A DNA stretch of 11,881 nucleotides from Nitrososphaera sp. (GTDB lineage: Archaea > Thermoproteota > Nitrososphaeria > Nitrososphaerales > Nitrososphaeraceae). Positions within the stretch are counted from its first letter, which is position 1. Each line of letters opens with the position of its first letter. The position numbers and the translations under genes are program-made. The stretch lies in contig JANWHJ010000061.1 in NCBI GenBank assembly GCA_025450475.1, positions 1 to 11,881 on the forward strand. Reading direction: 5' to 3'. Below, piece by piece: positions 1 to 6,243 of the stretch. The notes under the pieces were generated by a model, which saw only the letters and a list, made by a program, of their open reading frames with translations, was not told the origin of the DNA and made no database searches.

Positions 1-123
1 ACACATGAGGGATATGGCGATGTCAAGATATTTGACGATTCAATTCCTGAGAAGGATGATGTCAAGTCTGCGAAATCTCCTAAATCCACTAAAGCAGTCA
101 GAAAGCATACCTCTAAAAAGTAA
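1..123 (+). CDS. C-terminal tail of an unidentified protein (5' truncated)
   Basis: Frame 1 is open from the left edge and stops at TAA 121-123, giving 40 residues that begin THEGYGDVKIFDD and end in KHTSKK. The tail is very polar: an acidic stretch (DDSIPEKDD) followed by about 20 residues rich in Lys, Ser and Pro. This looks like a disordered C-terminal extension rather than a folded domain. The reading is supported by its low-complexity, charged composition and by its stop lying before the convergent HIT gene. The body of the protein lies outside the window, so no function can be assigned. Another frame opening at position 5 is less protein-like. Confidence 0.6.
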   Translation, partial: THEGYGDVKIFDDSIPEKDDVKSAKSPKSTKAVRKHTSKK

Positions 124-252
124 CTTGACGCCCATTGCAAATTTTCCTCTGGAGATCCGGACTTCATGCCATCGTTCTGCCGCAACAAGGTGCCGGCTTT
201 CAAATACAATCTTTTCATCGCTGTTGGTAAAGAGTAGTCGGAGTACGCACAA
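40..252 (-). CDS. Possible small hypothetical protein, TTG start
   Basis: A 70-codon frame begins at a TTG (250-252) and ends at position 40, on the same strand as the HIT gene and 41 nt downstream of its stop. The first ~45 residues look protein-like (for example FTNSDEKIVFESRHLVAAERWHE in pieces: acidic, amphipathic, with Trp and several His). The last ~25 are Arg-rich and lie antisense to the Lys/Asp-rich tail ending at 123, so they may be read-through of a shadow frame. No ATG or GTG start is available; an in-frame stop (271-273) lies seven codons upstream of the TTG. It could be a real small gene, a decayed one, or chance. Not recognised as any family. Confidence 0.25.
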   Translation of the reverse strand: MCVLRLLFTNSDEKIVFESRHLVAAERWHEVRISRGKFAMGVKLLFRGMLSDCFSGFRRFRRLDIILLRN

Positions 253-293
253 ACGCGCGTAGTGCGCTCGTCAGATTATCCGGTCATCTAGCA

Positions 294-725
294 TCATTTC
301 GAAGTCAGGGTAATTTCGTGCTTAATCTTGTGCGCTAACTTGGCCAGCTCTTCCTGTGGGGTGACCCTGCGCGCGGGCCACTTGCCGTCAGGGCTGTCAT
401 CCTTGAAACGCGGCACGACATGGACGTGGACGTGAGGCACAATTTGGTTTGCCGCTATCCCATTGTTCTGGCCGACGTTAAAGCCGTCGGCCTTCAAAGC
501 GGAGACAACTGCCTTGGCAACTCTAGGCACGAGAGCGTAAAGCCGGCCAACTGCGGCAGAGGGCATTTGCAGCAGATTTTCATAGTGCTTTATCGGCATA
601 ACCAGCGTATGTCCTGGGTTTATAGGGTATTTGTCCATGATCACTAGAAAGTTGGGGTCGCGGTAAATTTGAGCCCCATTCTCCTCGCCCGCTATGATGG
701 AACAGAATATGCATGATTTTGACAT
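294..725 (-). CDS. HIT-family (histidine triad) nucleotide hydrolase
   Basis: This 143-residue protein is full length for the HIT family. These cytosolic enzymes hydrolyse or transfer nucleotides from phosphoramidates, AMP-lysine or dinucleoside polyphosphates. The signature is visible: CIFC near the N terminus (Cys5, Cys8), the substrate-loop region NPGHTLVMP (36-44), GQNNG (85-89) for the nucleotide, and the catalytic triad HVHVHVVPR with His98, His100 and His102. The C terminus is a charged helix. The start ATG (723-725) lies about 34 nt from an A-rich TATA-like box on the same strand (755-764), which would give a very short leader. It is divergent from the zinc ribbon gene at 815. The exact substrate cannot be read from the sequence; Fhit-like or Hint-like activity is possible. 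Confidence 0.93.
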   Translation of the reverse strand: MSKSCIFCSIIAGEENGAQIYRDPNFLVIMDKYPINPGHTLVMPIKHYENLLQMPSAAVGRLYALVPRVAKAVVSALKADGFNVGQNNGIAANQIVPHVHVHVVPRFKDDSPDGKWPARRVTPQEELAKLAHKIKHEITLTSK

Positions 726-754
726 ATGATGTGCCTGCTTGGGCGGATTACATC

Positions 755-764
755 TTTATTTTTT
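755..764 (-). promoter_or_regulatory. TATA-like box of the HIT gene
   Basis: On the minus strand this reads AAAAAATAAA. Its centre lies about 34 nt upstream of the HIT start codon, so transcription would begin about 8 nt before the ATG. No good Shine-Dalgarno sequence lies in between. Confidence 0.4.
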
Positions 765-783
765 GCTATTGTCCACATGCGAA

Positions 784-793
784 TTTTTAAATA
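784..793 (+). promoter_or_regulatory. TATA box of the zinc ribbon gene (leaderless)
   Basis: TTTTTAAATA is centred 26 nt upstream of the ATG at 815. That is the archaeal TATA-to-start-site distance, so the transcript should begin at or next to the start codon. Confidence 0.6.
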
Positions 794-814
794 CACCAGA
801 GTTCCGACTTTATC

Positions 815-1009
815 ATGTACATGGCCGAAACACTCGAACTTGAAAGCTTTGACATTAGTTTCTCCTTCCGCTGCCCAAAATGTGACTATTTGAACGAGGA
901 GGTTCCCGCGAAGGACCTTTCAAGCGGCAATGCAGAGTGCGGCATGTGCGAAACCATTTTCAAGGTAGAAGGGCTTGATGCAGTTAAGATAACGGCCTCG
1001 CTGGAATAA
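815..1009 (+). CDS. Small zinc ribbon protein
   Basis: A 64-residue protein with two CxxC knuckles, CPKC (Cys20, Cys23) and CGMC (Cys42, Cys45), 18 residues apart. This is the classic spacing for a single zinc ribbon. The residues between them (DYLNEEVPAKDLSSGNAE) resemble the polar linker of rubredoxin-like or transcription-factor-like ribbons, and the N terminus is acidic. It could bind nucleic acid or a protein partner; no enzymatic residue is evident. The start is taken at 815 because a TATA box sits 26 nt upstream (leaderless), although the ATG at 821 is a close alternative. It ends 42 nt before the preferred ilvD start, but ilvD has its own TATA box. Small ribbons like this are common in archaea, and the function is unknown. 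Confidence 0.75.
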   Translation: MYMAETLELESFDISFSFRCPKCDYLNEEVPAKDLSSGNAECGMCETIFKVEGLDAVKITASLE

Positions 1010-1020
1010 TTTCAAAAATC

Positions 1021-1029
1021 TTAAAATAT
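1021..1029 (+). promoter_or_regulatory. TATA box of ilvD, fixes the ilvD start
   Basis: TTAAAATAT is centred 25-27 nt upstream of the ATGs at 1049 and 1052. The most upstream in-frame ATG (1028) overlaps the box itself, so it is unlikely to be transcribed. Confidence 0.55.
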
Positions 1030-1051
1030 GCATCGAGCCCCGATGATTATG

Positions 1052-2731
1052 ATGGAGCTTCAGAGCAGAAAGGCTCTCGAGGGGCCGGCGAGGGCGCCGC
1101 ACAGAGCAATGTACAAGGCAATGGGTCTGACAAACGAGGATCTAGACAGACCGCTCATAGGCGTCTCTTCTACGTGCAACGAGGCGACGCCTTGTAACAT
1201 CCATCTTGGCCAGCTAGCCCAGAGTGCAAAGCGGGGAGTAAAGGACTCGGGGTGCACTCCGAGGGAGTTCACCACTATCGCAGTTTCCGATGGCATTGCC
1301 ATGGGACACGAAGGCATGAAGGCGTCTCTAGTAAGCAGGGAAGTAATCGCCGATTCGATTGAAGTTATGGTGAGGGCACATCAGTACGACGGCGTGGTGG
1401 GAATATCTGGATGCGACAAGAGTCTGCCTGGCACACTGATGGGAATGGGCCGGCTCAACCTGCCCTCTGTATTTGTATATGGCGGCACAATCATGCCGGG
1501 TGTATGGAACGGCAAACAGGTGACTGTGCAGGATGTCTATGAGGCCGTGGGTACATATGACGCCGGCAAGATGACTTTGCAAGAGCTCCTGAGCCTTGAA
1601 GACGTGGCTTGCCCCACAGCGGGATCGTGCGCAGGCATGTACACCGCAAACACGATGGCTTCGATCAGCGAAGCGATTGGGATGTCGCTTCCGGGAAGCG
1701 CTTCTCCACCGGCAGAGAGTGAAAAGAGGCACGAGATCTGCTACAACACCGGCAGGGCGATCATGGGCCTGCTTGAAAACAACATCCGACCACGCAATAT
1801 CATGACGTTTGAAGCGTTTGAAAATGCGATAATGATGGCAAACGCCATCGGAGGATCCACTAACGCTGTTTTGCATCTCCTTGCCATAGCAAGAGAAGTG
1901 GGGATAAAACTACAATTGTCTGACTTCGAAAGAATTCGCAAACGTACACCCCACATCGCAGACATGAGACCCGGGGGAAATTACGTCATGCTCGACCTGG
2001 ATAAGGCGGGCGGGGTGCCTGTGATAATGAAGAGTCTGCTTAAGAAGGGGCTGTTGCACGGCGGCGTAATGACCGTGACAGGCAAGACTATGAAGGAGAA
2101 CCTCGAATCGATGACATTCGATTACAGCCCGGACACCAAGGTGGTAAGACACCTTGATAACCCGCTCAAGAGTGAAGGGACACTTAAGATACTGAAAGGC
2201 ACCCTTGCGCCGGAAGGAGCGGTTGTGAAACTCGCTGGCGTCCAAAGCAGCAAGTTCGTCGGAAATGCGCGAGTATTTGATGCCGAAGAAAAGGCGTTTG
2301 AAGCGATTTCAAAACGCAAGATAGTGGAAGGTGACATTGTGGTCATCCGCTATGAAGGCCCAAAGGGCGGGCCGGGAATGCGCGAAATGTTGGCGGTAAC
2401 TGCGGCACTAGTGGGTCAAGGCCTAGGTGAAAGGGTAGCGATGGTCACTGACGGAAGGTTCTCTGGCGCGACAAGGGGATTCATGGTGGGCCACGTCTCT
2501 CCTGAAGCGATGGTTGGGGGTCCAATAGCGCTCGTAAAGGAAGGCGACGAAATAGCATTAGATACCGGCAAAAGCCGTATCGACCTGATGATATCAAAAG
2601 CTGAAATAAAAAAGAGGGCCAGAAAGTGGAAGCCGATCAAGCCACACTACAAGGTCGGCGCGCTCGCAAAGTACGCGTCGTTGGTCCAGTCTGCAGCTGA
2701 AGGCGCGGTGACGTTGCCAGTGAAGGTCTAG
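1052..2731 (+). CDS. ilvD: Dihydroxy-acid dehydratase
   Basis: This enzyme dehydrates 2,3-dihydroxyisovalerate and 2,3-dihydroxy-3-methylvalerate to the 2-oxoacids that become valine, leucine, isoleucine and pantothenate. With the 1052 start it has 559 residues, normal for the family. Family motifs are clear: the iron-sulfur cysteines Cys48 (ATPCN), Cys121 (SGCDKS) and Cys193 (GSCAGM), the magnesium-site AVSDGIAMG, the candidate carbamylated Lys123 in CDKS, GGSTNAVLHL, and DGRFSGATRGF with its catalytic-loop Ser. The Cys set fits a [2Fe-2S] or labile [4Fe-4S] enzyme. In-frame ATGs also occur at 1028, 1043 and 1049. The start at 1052 is preferred because of the TATA box spacing and because the protein then begins MELQSRK, as family members do. 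trpE follows after 51 nt and may be co-transcribed. Confidence 0.97.
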   Translation: MELQSRKALEGPARAPHRAMYKAMGLTNEDLDRPLIGVSSTCNEATPCNIHLGQLAQSAKRGVKDSGCTPREFTTIAVSDGIAMGHEGMKASLVSREVIADSIEVMVRAHQYDGVVGISGCDKSLPGTLMGMGRLNLPSVFVYGGTIMPGVWNGKQVTVQDVYEAVGTYDAGKMTLQELLSLEDVACPTAGSCAGMYTANTMASISEAIGMSLPGSASPPAESEKRHEICYNTGRAIMGLLENNIRPRNIMTFEAFENAIMMANAIGGSTNAVLHLLAIAREVGIKLQLSDFERIRKRTPHIADMRPGGNYVMLDLDKAGGVPVIMKSLLKKGLLHGGVMTVTGKTMKENLESMTFDYSPDTKVVRHLDNPLKSEGTLKILKGTLAPEGAVVKLAGVQSSKFVGNARVFDAEEKAFEAISKRKIVEGDIVVIRYEGPKGGPGMREMLAVTAALVGQGLGERVAMVTDGRFSGATRGFMVGHVSPEAMVGGPIALVKEGDEIALDTGKSRIDLMISKAEIKKRARKWKPIKPHYKVGALAKYASLVQSAAEGAVTLPVKV

Positions 2732-2764
2732 ATGATATCTGCAACTCACATAGTTCGACAGGCC

Positions 2765-2769
2765 AGGAG
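2765..2769 (+). promoter_or_regulatory. Shine-Dalgarno-like AGGAG before trpE
   Basis: AGGAG lies 13 nt before the GTG of trpE, a little far but usable. The 51-nt ilvD-trpE gap contains no convincing TATA box. The combination fits trpE being an internal cistron read from the ilvD promoter. Confidence 0.35.
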
Positions 2770-2782
2770 AGCGTGAGCAGAG

Positions 2783-4165
2783 GTGGTTACTTTTGGCGAG
2801 ATTGCTAGTAGCTCGATCCAGATACAGAAGCTAACCACATCTGAAAACCAATTTGAACTATTCAAAAAACTCTATTCGCTCTACGACAAAGTCTTCATCC
2901 TGGAGTCGCTCATCGGACCAAAAGAACTCGCTGAGATCTCGGTCATCGGCTTCGACCCCGAAAACACCGTAACATGCGATTCCAAGAAGTTCATGGTTAG
3001 GGACAGGAAGGGAAGAGTCGTCAAAAGGTTTCGTGTTAAAGAGCCTCTCTCGCAACTGCGTGAGCTGATGCCAAAGGTGAGTGACGATCGCTTTCGCTAC
3101 ATTGGGGGCGCGGTCGGGTACATAAATTACGACGCGATACGCTTCTGGGAGTTCTTGCCGGTAAAGGGCAAAAAGAACAGCCACTTTCCGCTGCTTGAAT
3201 TTGGAATCTACCAGGACGGCATATTGTACAACCACAAGGAGAACCAGGCATACTACTTTTTTCTGGACAAATCCCGCCTGCCTGAACTGGAGCGCAAGAT
3301 GAAAAATGTAAATAGCAAGACTTCCCGATTTTCGTACTCTACTCCGCGCAGAAACATGACAGAGCAGCGCTTTGCAAAGATGGTGAAAAAGGCAAAGCAC
3401 TACGTCTACAAAGGTGATGTCTTCCAAGTCGTACTCGCAAAAAGTATGAAGTTCACAATCAAAGGCAGCCTTATTGACTTGTACGCTAGCCTCCGCGAAG
3501 TGAACCCGTCACCATACATGTATCTGCTGAAAATGTCTGATCGATGCATTGTCGGTTCAAGCCCTGAGATGCTGATTAGAGTCACAAAGGACTATGTTGA
3601 GACGTTCCCGATAGCGGGGACAAGACCGATAGTGGAAGACGAAAAGAGAAATCAAGAGTTGCAAAACGACCTGCTGAAGGACGAAAAGGAGCTTGCTGAA
3701 CATACTATGCTAGTCGACCTGGCAAGGAATGACATTGGCAGGGTGTGTGAGTTCGGTACGGTCAGGGTCAACGAGCTAATGACAGTCAAGCGGTTCAGCC
3801 ACGTACAACACATCGTTTCACATGTCGTAGGCCGGCTGCAGAAAAGTTACGATTCATACGATGCCCTCCGAGCCGTTTTTCCGGCGGGCACGGTTTCTGG
3901 TGCCCCCAAGGTTCGTGCAATGGAAATAATCGACGAGCTCGAGCCGACGCTTCGGGGGCCGTACGCAGGCGCCCTTGGCTACTTTTCTTTCAACGGCTCC
4001 TGCGACTTTGCGATCACAATAAGGTCTCTCTTTGTAAATGGGAAATACGGTTACATCGAGTCTGGAGCGGGCATTGTCATGGACTCTGACCCACAGAGGG
4101 AATGGGCGGAAACAGAGCACAAGGCCAATGCCATGCTATCCGCCCTTAAGAAGGCTGCCAGTTAG
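2783..4165 (+). CDS. trpE: Anthranilate synthase component I
   Basis: TrpE converts chorismate to anthranilate, the first committed step to tryptophan, using ammonia delivered by the TrpG glutamine amidotransferase. The 460 residues contain the N-terminal regulatory domain (ILES at 39-42, the LLES-type tryptophan-binding motif; NPSPYM at 241-246) and the chorismate-binding domain: PIAGTRP (277-282), LVDLARNDIGR (310-320), HIVSHVVGRL (343-352), PAGTVSGAPK (367-376) and ESGAGIVMDSDP. Alanine in PIAGT, rather than the lysine of PIKGT, favours anthranilate synthase over aminodeoxychorismate synthase PabB. The intact LLES and NPSPYM elements suggest feedback inhibition by tryptophan. The start is a GTG, the only reasonable one. 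No trpG is adjacent; the downstream neighbour is convergent thrC. Confidence 0.95.
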   Translation: MVTFGEIASSSIQIQKLTTSENQFELFKKLYSLYDKVFILESLIGPKELAEISVIGFDPENTVTCDSKKFMVRDRKGRVVKRFRVKEPLSQLRELMPKVSDDRFRYIGGAVGYINYDAIRFWEFLPVKGKKNSHFPLLEFGIYQDGILYNHKENQAYYFFLDKSRLPELERKMKNVNSKTSRFSYSTPRRNMTEQRFAKMVKKAKHYVYKGDVFQVVLAKSMKFTIKGSLIDLYASLREVNPSPYMYLLKMSDRCIVGSSPEMLIRVTKDYVETFPIAGTRPIVEDEKRNQELQNDLLKDEKELAEHTMLVDLARNDIGRVCEFGTVRVNELMTVKRFSHVQHIVSHVVGRLQKSYDSYDALRAVFPAGTVSGAPKVRAMEIIDELEPTLRGPYAGALGYFSFNGSCDFAITIRSLFVNGKYGYIESGAGIVMDSDPQREWAETEHKANAMLSALKKAAS

Positions 4166-4278
4166 TCTATTTTGCTCAATCTGGCTGGCGGTTTTGGCAA
4201 GCTCTAGGCGCATATTTGTGCATGACCAAGTCCAAAAATGATGGTTATTCGTGGGCAATCAATAAACGCCGCCCCAAA

Positions 4279-4375
4279 AACTATAGTTAGCATATGGCTA
4301 TGATAGTTATAATTACAATATGCCTAACATCATTACGTTATGAAAACATTCATATAATATACGCTATATGATAGC
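4279..4375. repeat. AT-rich spacer with clustered CTAT/ATAG dyads
   Basis: The trpE-thrC spacer (4166-4412, 247 nt) has no supportable gene. From about 4279 it is strongly AT-rich and holds AACTATAGTT (4279-4288), CTATGATAG (4298-4306) and CTATATGATAG (4364-4374), plus a bulged inverted repeat of GTTAGCATAT (4286-4295) with ATATGCCTAAC (4318-4328). TATA-like sequence occurs at 4349-4361 on both strands. It may be a convergent termination zone, a small-RNA promoter or a protein-binding region; the sequence alone does not decide. Confidence 0.4.
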
Positions 4376-4391
4376 ATAGCTACGAACCTGA

Positions 4392-4410
4392 TTTTGCAGT
4401 ATTTGCAAAA
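4392..4410 (-). terminator. Hairpin just after the thrC stop
   Basis: TTTTGCA (4392-4398) and TGCAAAA (4404-4410) form a perfect 7-bp stem with a 5-nt loop, starting two bases after the thrC stop codon. On the thrC transcript the stem includes U-runs, which suits archaeal termination, but archaeal terminators do not require hairpins. It could equally stabilise the 3' end. Confidence 0.35.
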
Positions 4411-4412
4411 AT

Positions 4413-5753
4413 TTAGTGGCTGGTTGGTGGCCTTGCAAACATGTTGTTTGGATCAGTGTGGTATTCCACTGCAAGCCCTGGATCCTTCTGTCTTCCGGTG
4501 AGTATCCCTACCACTACGTCGTCAAGTTTGATCAGGCCTTCCTTGCGGAGCTTTCTTACTCCGGCCGGCACGGCCCCAGACGCCATTTCGCAGTCAAAGC
4601 CGTTCAGACCGACTATCGACATGCCGTCGCTCATTTCCTTGTCGCTTACCTGCAAGACGACTCCTTTGGTGAAATCTAGCGCGCGTAGGGCTTTGGAGAT
4701 GTTCGCCGGTCTACCAATCTGGATTGCCGTCGCGTGTGTCTTTGGCCTGACTCCTTTCTTGTCCATTTGGGCGTAGTAACGGTCCACCATGTCAAGATCC
4801 GGCCTGCCGCTGTTCCACCGTAGTTGCTTATCTTCGAACTGCCCGTTGTAAAGCTCATAGAAAGTGTTTGCTCCTTCTGCATTCACTATTGCCAAGCGCG
4901 GAATCTTCTTAATCCATCCCCATTCAAACAGCTCTATTAAGCACTTGCCGCAGCTTGAAGTATTACCCAGCGCACCGCCCGGATACACTATCCAGTCAGG
5001 CGGGTTCCAGTTGAGATGCTCGAGGACTCTGTAGACAATGGTCTTCTGACCTTCAAGGCGGAACGGGTTTACAGAATTAACAGTATAGCCGCCGGATTCT
5101 TTGGCTTTTTTGAGGGAGGCCGCAAGCGCGTCGTCAAAGTTGCCCTGAACCTGGATCACTTGGGCCCCAAATTGGAAGGCCTGACCGAGCTTGCCGGGTG
5201 CGATTTCGCCCTTTGGTATGTAGACGTCACACTCTATGCTTTCGTTAGCGGCGTACATTGCTGCAGAAGCCGAAGTGTTACCGGTGGACGCGCAGATTAT
5301 CTTTTTCACACCCAATATCTTTGCGTGCGTCACCGCAGTAGACATGCCATTGTCCTTGAAAGAGCCGGAAGGGTTGTAACCTTCGGGCTGAAGCAAGAAC
5401 GAGCCATGGTCCATTTCAGCATAGTCTGCAGCCTTGCTCATGTTGTAGGGCTTTGAGAGGCGGCCTTCAGAACCATCAAGGGAGACGAGCACACGCGCAC
5501 ATTCTTCAAAATTCTCAGTATCAATGCCGGCGAAATTGATAAGATCGCGGAAACGCCATACGCCGCTTTCGTTATAGATATTGCCCCCGTGATTTCGCCG
5601 CTGGTAGAACCTTTCGATAAGATCGCGGCCCGGCTTTTTGCTGTACTGTATGTCAAGAAGCGAGCCGCAGGAACACCTATAGATGTCGTTGTAAATTTCA
5701 TAGGTTAAACCGCACGAAGGGTTAATACATTTTTTTATGGCGGGGCCGTCCAC
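4413..5753 (-). CDS. thrC: Threonine synthase (PLP-dependent)
   Basis: ThrC converts O-phosphohomoserine to threonine, which also feeds isoleucine synthesis and so links to ilvD nearby. The 446-residue protein has the N-terminal zinc-binding element typical of many archaeal enzymes (Cys9, Cys14, Cys27, Cys29, ending CGSLLDI). Then come the fold-type II PLP motif NPSGSFKDNGM with the Schiff-base Lys133, the ASTGNTSAS loop (156-163) and the phosphate-cradle glycines PGGALGN (258-264). Length is normal. The start is a GTG at 5751-5753: no other start lies near the zinc element, and a TATA box centred 25 nt upstream makes the transcript leaderless. It converges on trpE across a 247-nt spacer and ends in a hairpin. 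Other PLP lyases (cysteate synthase, for example) share the fold, but the zinc element and motifs favour threonine synthase. Confidence 0.93.
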   Translation of the reverse strand: MDGPAIKKCINPSCGLTYEIYNDIYRCSCGSLLDIQYSKKPGRDLIERFYQRRNHGGNIYNESGVWRFRDLINFAGIDTENFEECARVLVSLDGSEGRLSKPYNMSKAADYAEMDHGSFLLQPEGYNPSGSFKDNGMSTAVTHAKILGVKKIICASTGNTSASAAMYAANESIECDVYIPKGEIAPGKLGQAFQFGAQVIQVQGNFDDALAASLKKAKESGGYTVNSVNPFRLEGQKTIVYRVLEHLNWNPPDWIVYPGGALGNTSSCGKCLIELFEWGWIKKIPRLAIVNAEGANTFYELYNGQFEDKQLRWNSGRPDLDMVDRYYAQMDKKGVRPKTHATAIQIGRPANISKALRALDFTKGVVLQVSDKEMSDGMSIVGLNGFDCEMASGAVPAGVRKLRKEGLIKLDDVVVGILTGRQKDPGLAVEYHTDPNNMFARPPTSH

Positions 5754-5773
5754 ACAGAGAGACGCTTGAGATT

Positions 5774-5782
5774 GTTATTTAG
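5774..5782 (-). promoter_or_regulatory. TATA box of thrC (leaderless)
   Basis: On the minus strand this is CTAAATAAC, centred 25 nt upstream of the GTG at 5753. That spacing puts the transcription start at the start codon and supports the GTG call. Confidence 0.55.
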
Positions 5783-5801
5783 ATGTTTTCCAGATGAGAA
5801 C

Positions 5802-6065
5802 CTACCTCTTCGCTGCCTTTTCGTATATCTTCAGAAGCTGTTGTATGACTCCATCCATGTCGTCCTCCCTTACTTCAGGGGAAACTGCGTGCTTTAGCAG
5901 GTTGCTCACCGTGCTAGAGATCTCGGAGCTCACTTCATCAAAGCTGTCCATATCACTGTAGCTTTGCTGATAAAGCCTACGCAATCGCATAGCATACATC
6001 TGCGTCTGCTCGTTTATGGTCACACTGTAATTGCGATTGTTGACCTTTATCTTCTCCTTTATCAT
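5802..6065 (-). CDS. Hypothetical small helical protein
   Basis: An 87-residue protein I do not recognise. It starts with a basic segment that may form a short beta hairpin (KEKIKVNNRNYSVTINEQ), followed by long predicted helices (MYAMRLRRLYQQSY; SEISSTVSNLLKHAV; MDGVIQQLLKIYEKAAKR). It has no cysteines, membrane segments or catalytic motif. The ATG at 6063-6065 is preceded by AGG and by a TATA box giving a leader of about 6 nt. The gene is divergent from the CdvB paralogue and shares a 178-nt spacer holding an operator-like dyad, so the two may be co-regulated. It ends 48 nt before the thrC start on the same strand, but thrC has its own promoter. Confidence 0.7.
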   Translation of the reverse strand: MIKEKIKVNNRNYSVTINEQTQMYAMRLRRLYQQSYSDMDSFDEVSSEISSTVSNLLKHAVSPEVREDDMDGVIQQLLKIYEKAAKR

Positions 6066-6092
6066 CCTATGTAGAGTAATGCCGTTTGCAGC

Positions 6093-6103
6093 CTTTAAAA
6101 AAC
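6093..6103 (-). promoter_or_regulatory. TATA box of the 87-residue gene
   Basis: On the minus strand the sequence reads TTTTTTAAAGG. Its centre lies about 32 nt upstream of the ATG at 6065, giving a very short leader. Confidence 0.5.
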
Positions 6104-6151
6104 TTGTCTACAGGGATGGAATCTTCGTTAAGGTGAGATAGTACTAGAAAT

Positions 6152-6183
6152 TGTAACCGCGCACTGGTGTAACCACGGTTACA
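6152..6183. promoter_or_regulatory. Operator-like dyad between the divergent promoters
   Basis: TGTAACC (6168-6174) and GGTTACA (6177-6183) form a perfect 7-bp inverted repeat separated by two bases. A third copy, TGTAACC (6152-6158), lies exactly 16 nt upstream of the first and pairs with the same right arm over 8 bp (TGTAACCG/CGGTTACA). The dyad centre is about 33 nt upstream of the CdvB-gene TATA box and about 79 nt from the TATA box of the divergent gene. This geometry suits a dimeric transcription factor that controls one or both genes. Confidence 0.55.
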
Positions 6184-6203
6184 GGTAGCTCAAGTACAAC
6201 GCG

Positions 6204-6213
6204 ACTTTTAGTT
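6204..6213 (+). promoter_or_regulatory. TATA box of the CdvB-type gene
   Basis: ACTTTTAGTT is centred 35-36 nt upstream of the ATG at 6244, which predicts a leader of about 10 nt containing AGGGTAATAG. It lies about 33 nt downstream of the TGTAACC/GGTTACA dyad. Confidence 0.45.
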
Positions 6214-6243
6214 CTTTGGCGTCATGATGGCTAGGGTAATAGT

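Noticed and set aside
5..262. 85-codon plus-strand frame at the left edge
   Set aside because: The frame-1 tail ending at 123 is more protein-like; this frame is Ser/Arg/Leu-rich without structure and appears to be a shadow.
1328..1876. Long minus-strand frame (182 codons) inside ilvD
   Set aside because: It is antisense to a strongly conserved enzyme, and the His/Arg/Cys-rich translation is typical of a shadow frame.
2858..3427. Long minus-strand frame (189 codons) inside trpE
   Set aside because: Antisense to conserved trpE coding sequence, with no recognisable domain or promoter.
4166..4278. tRNA or other structured RNA in the trpE-thrC spacer
   Set aside because: No cloverleaf, T-loop GGTTCAAATCC-like element or acceptor pairing was found; the hairpin at 4208-4221 is short and contains a G-T pair.
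5016..5456. Plus-strand frame (146 codons) inside thrC
   Set aside because: Antisense to the PLP-binding core of thrC; composition is that of a shadow frame.
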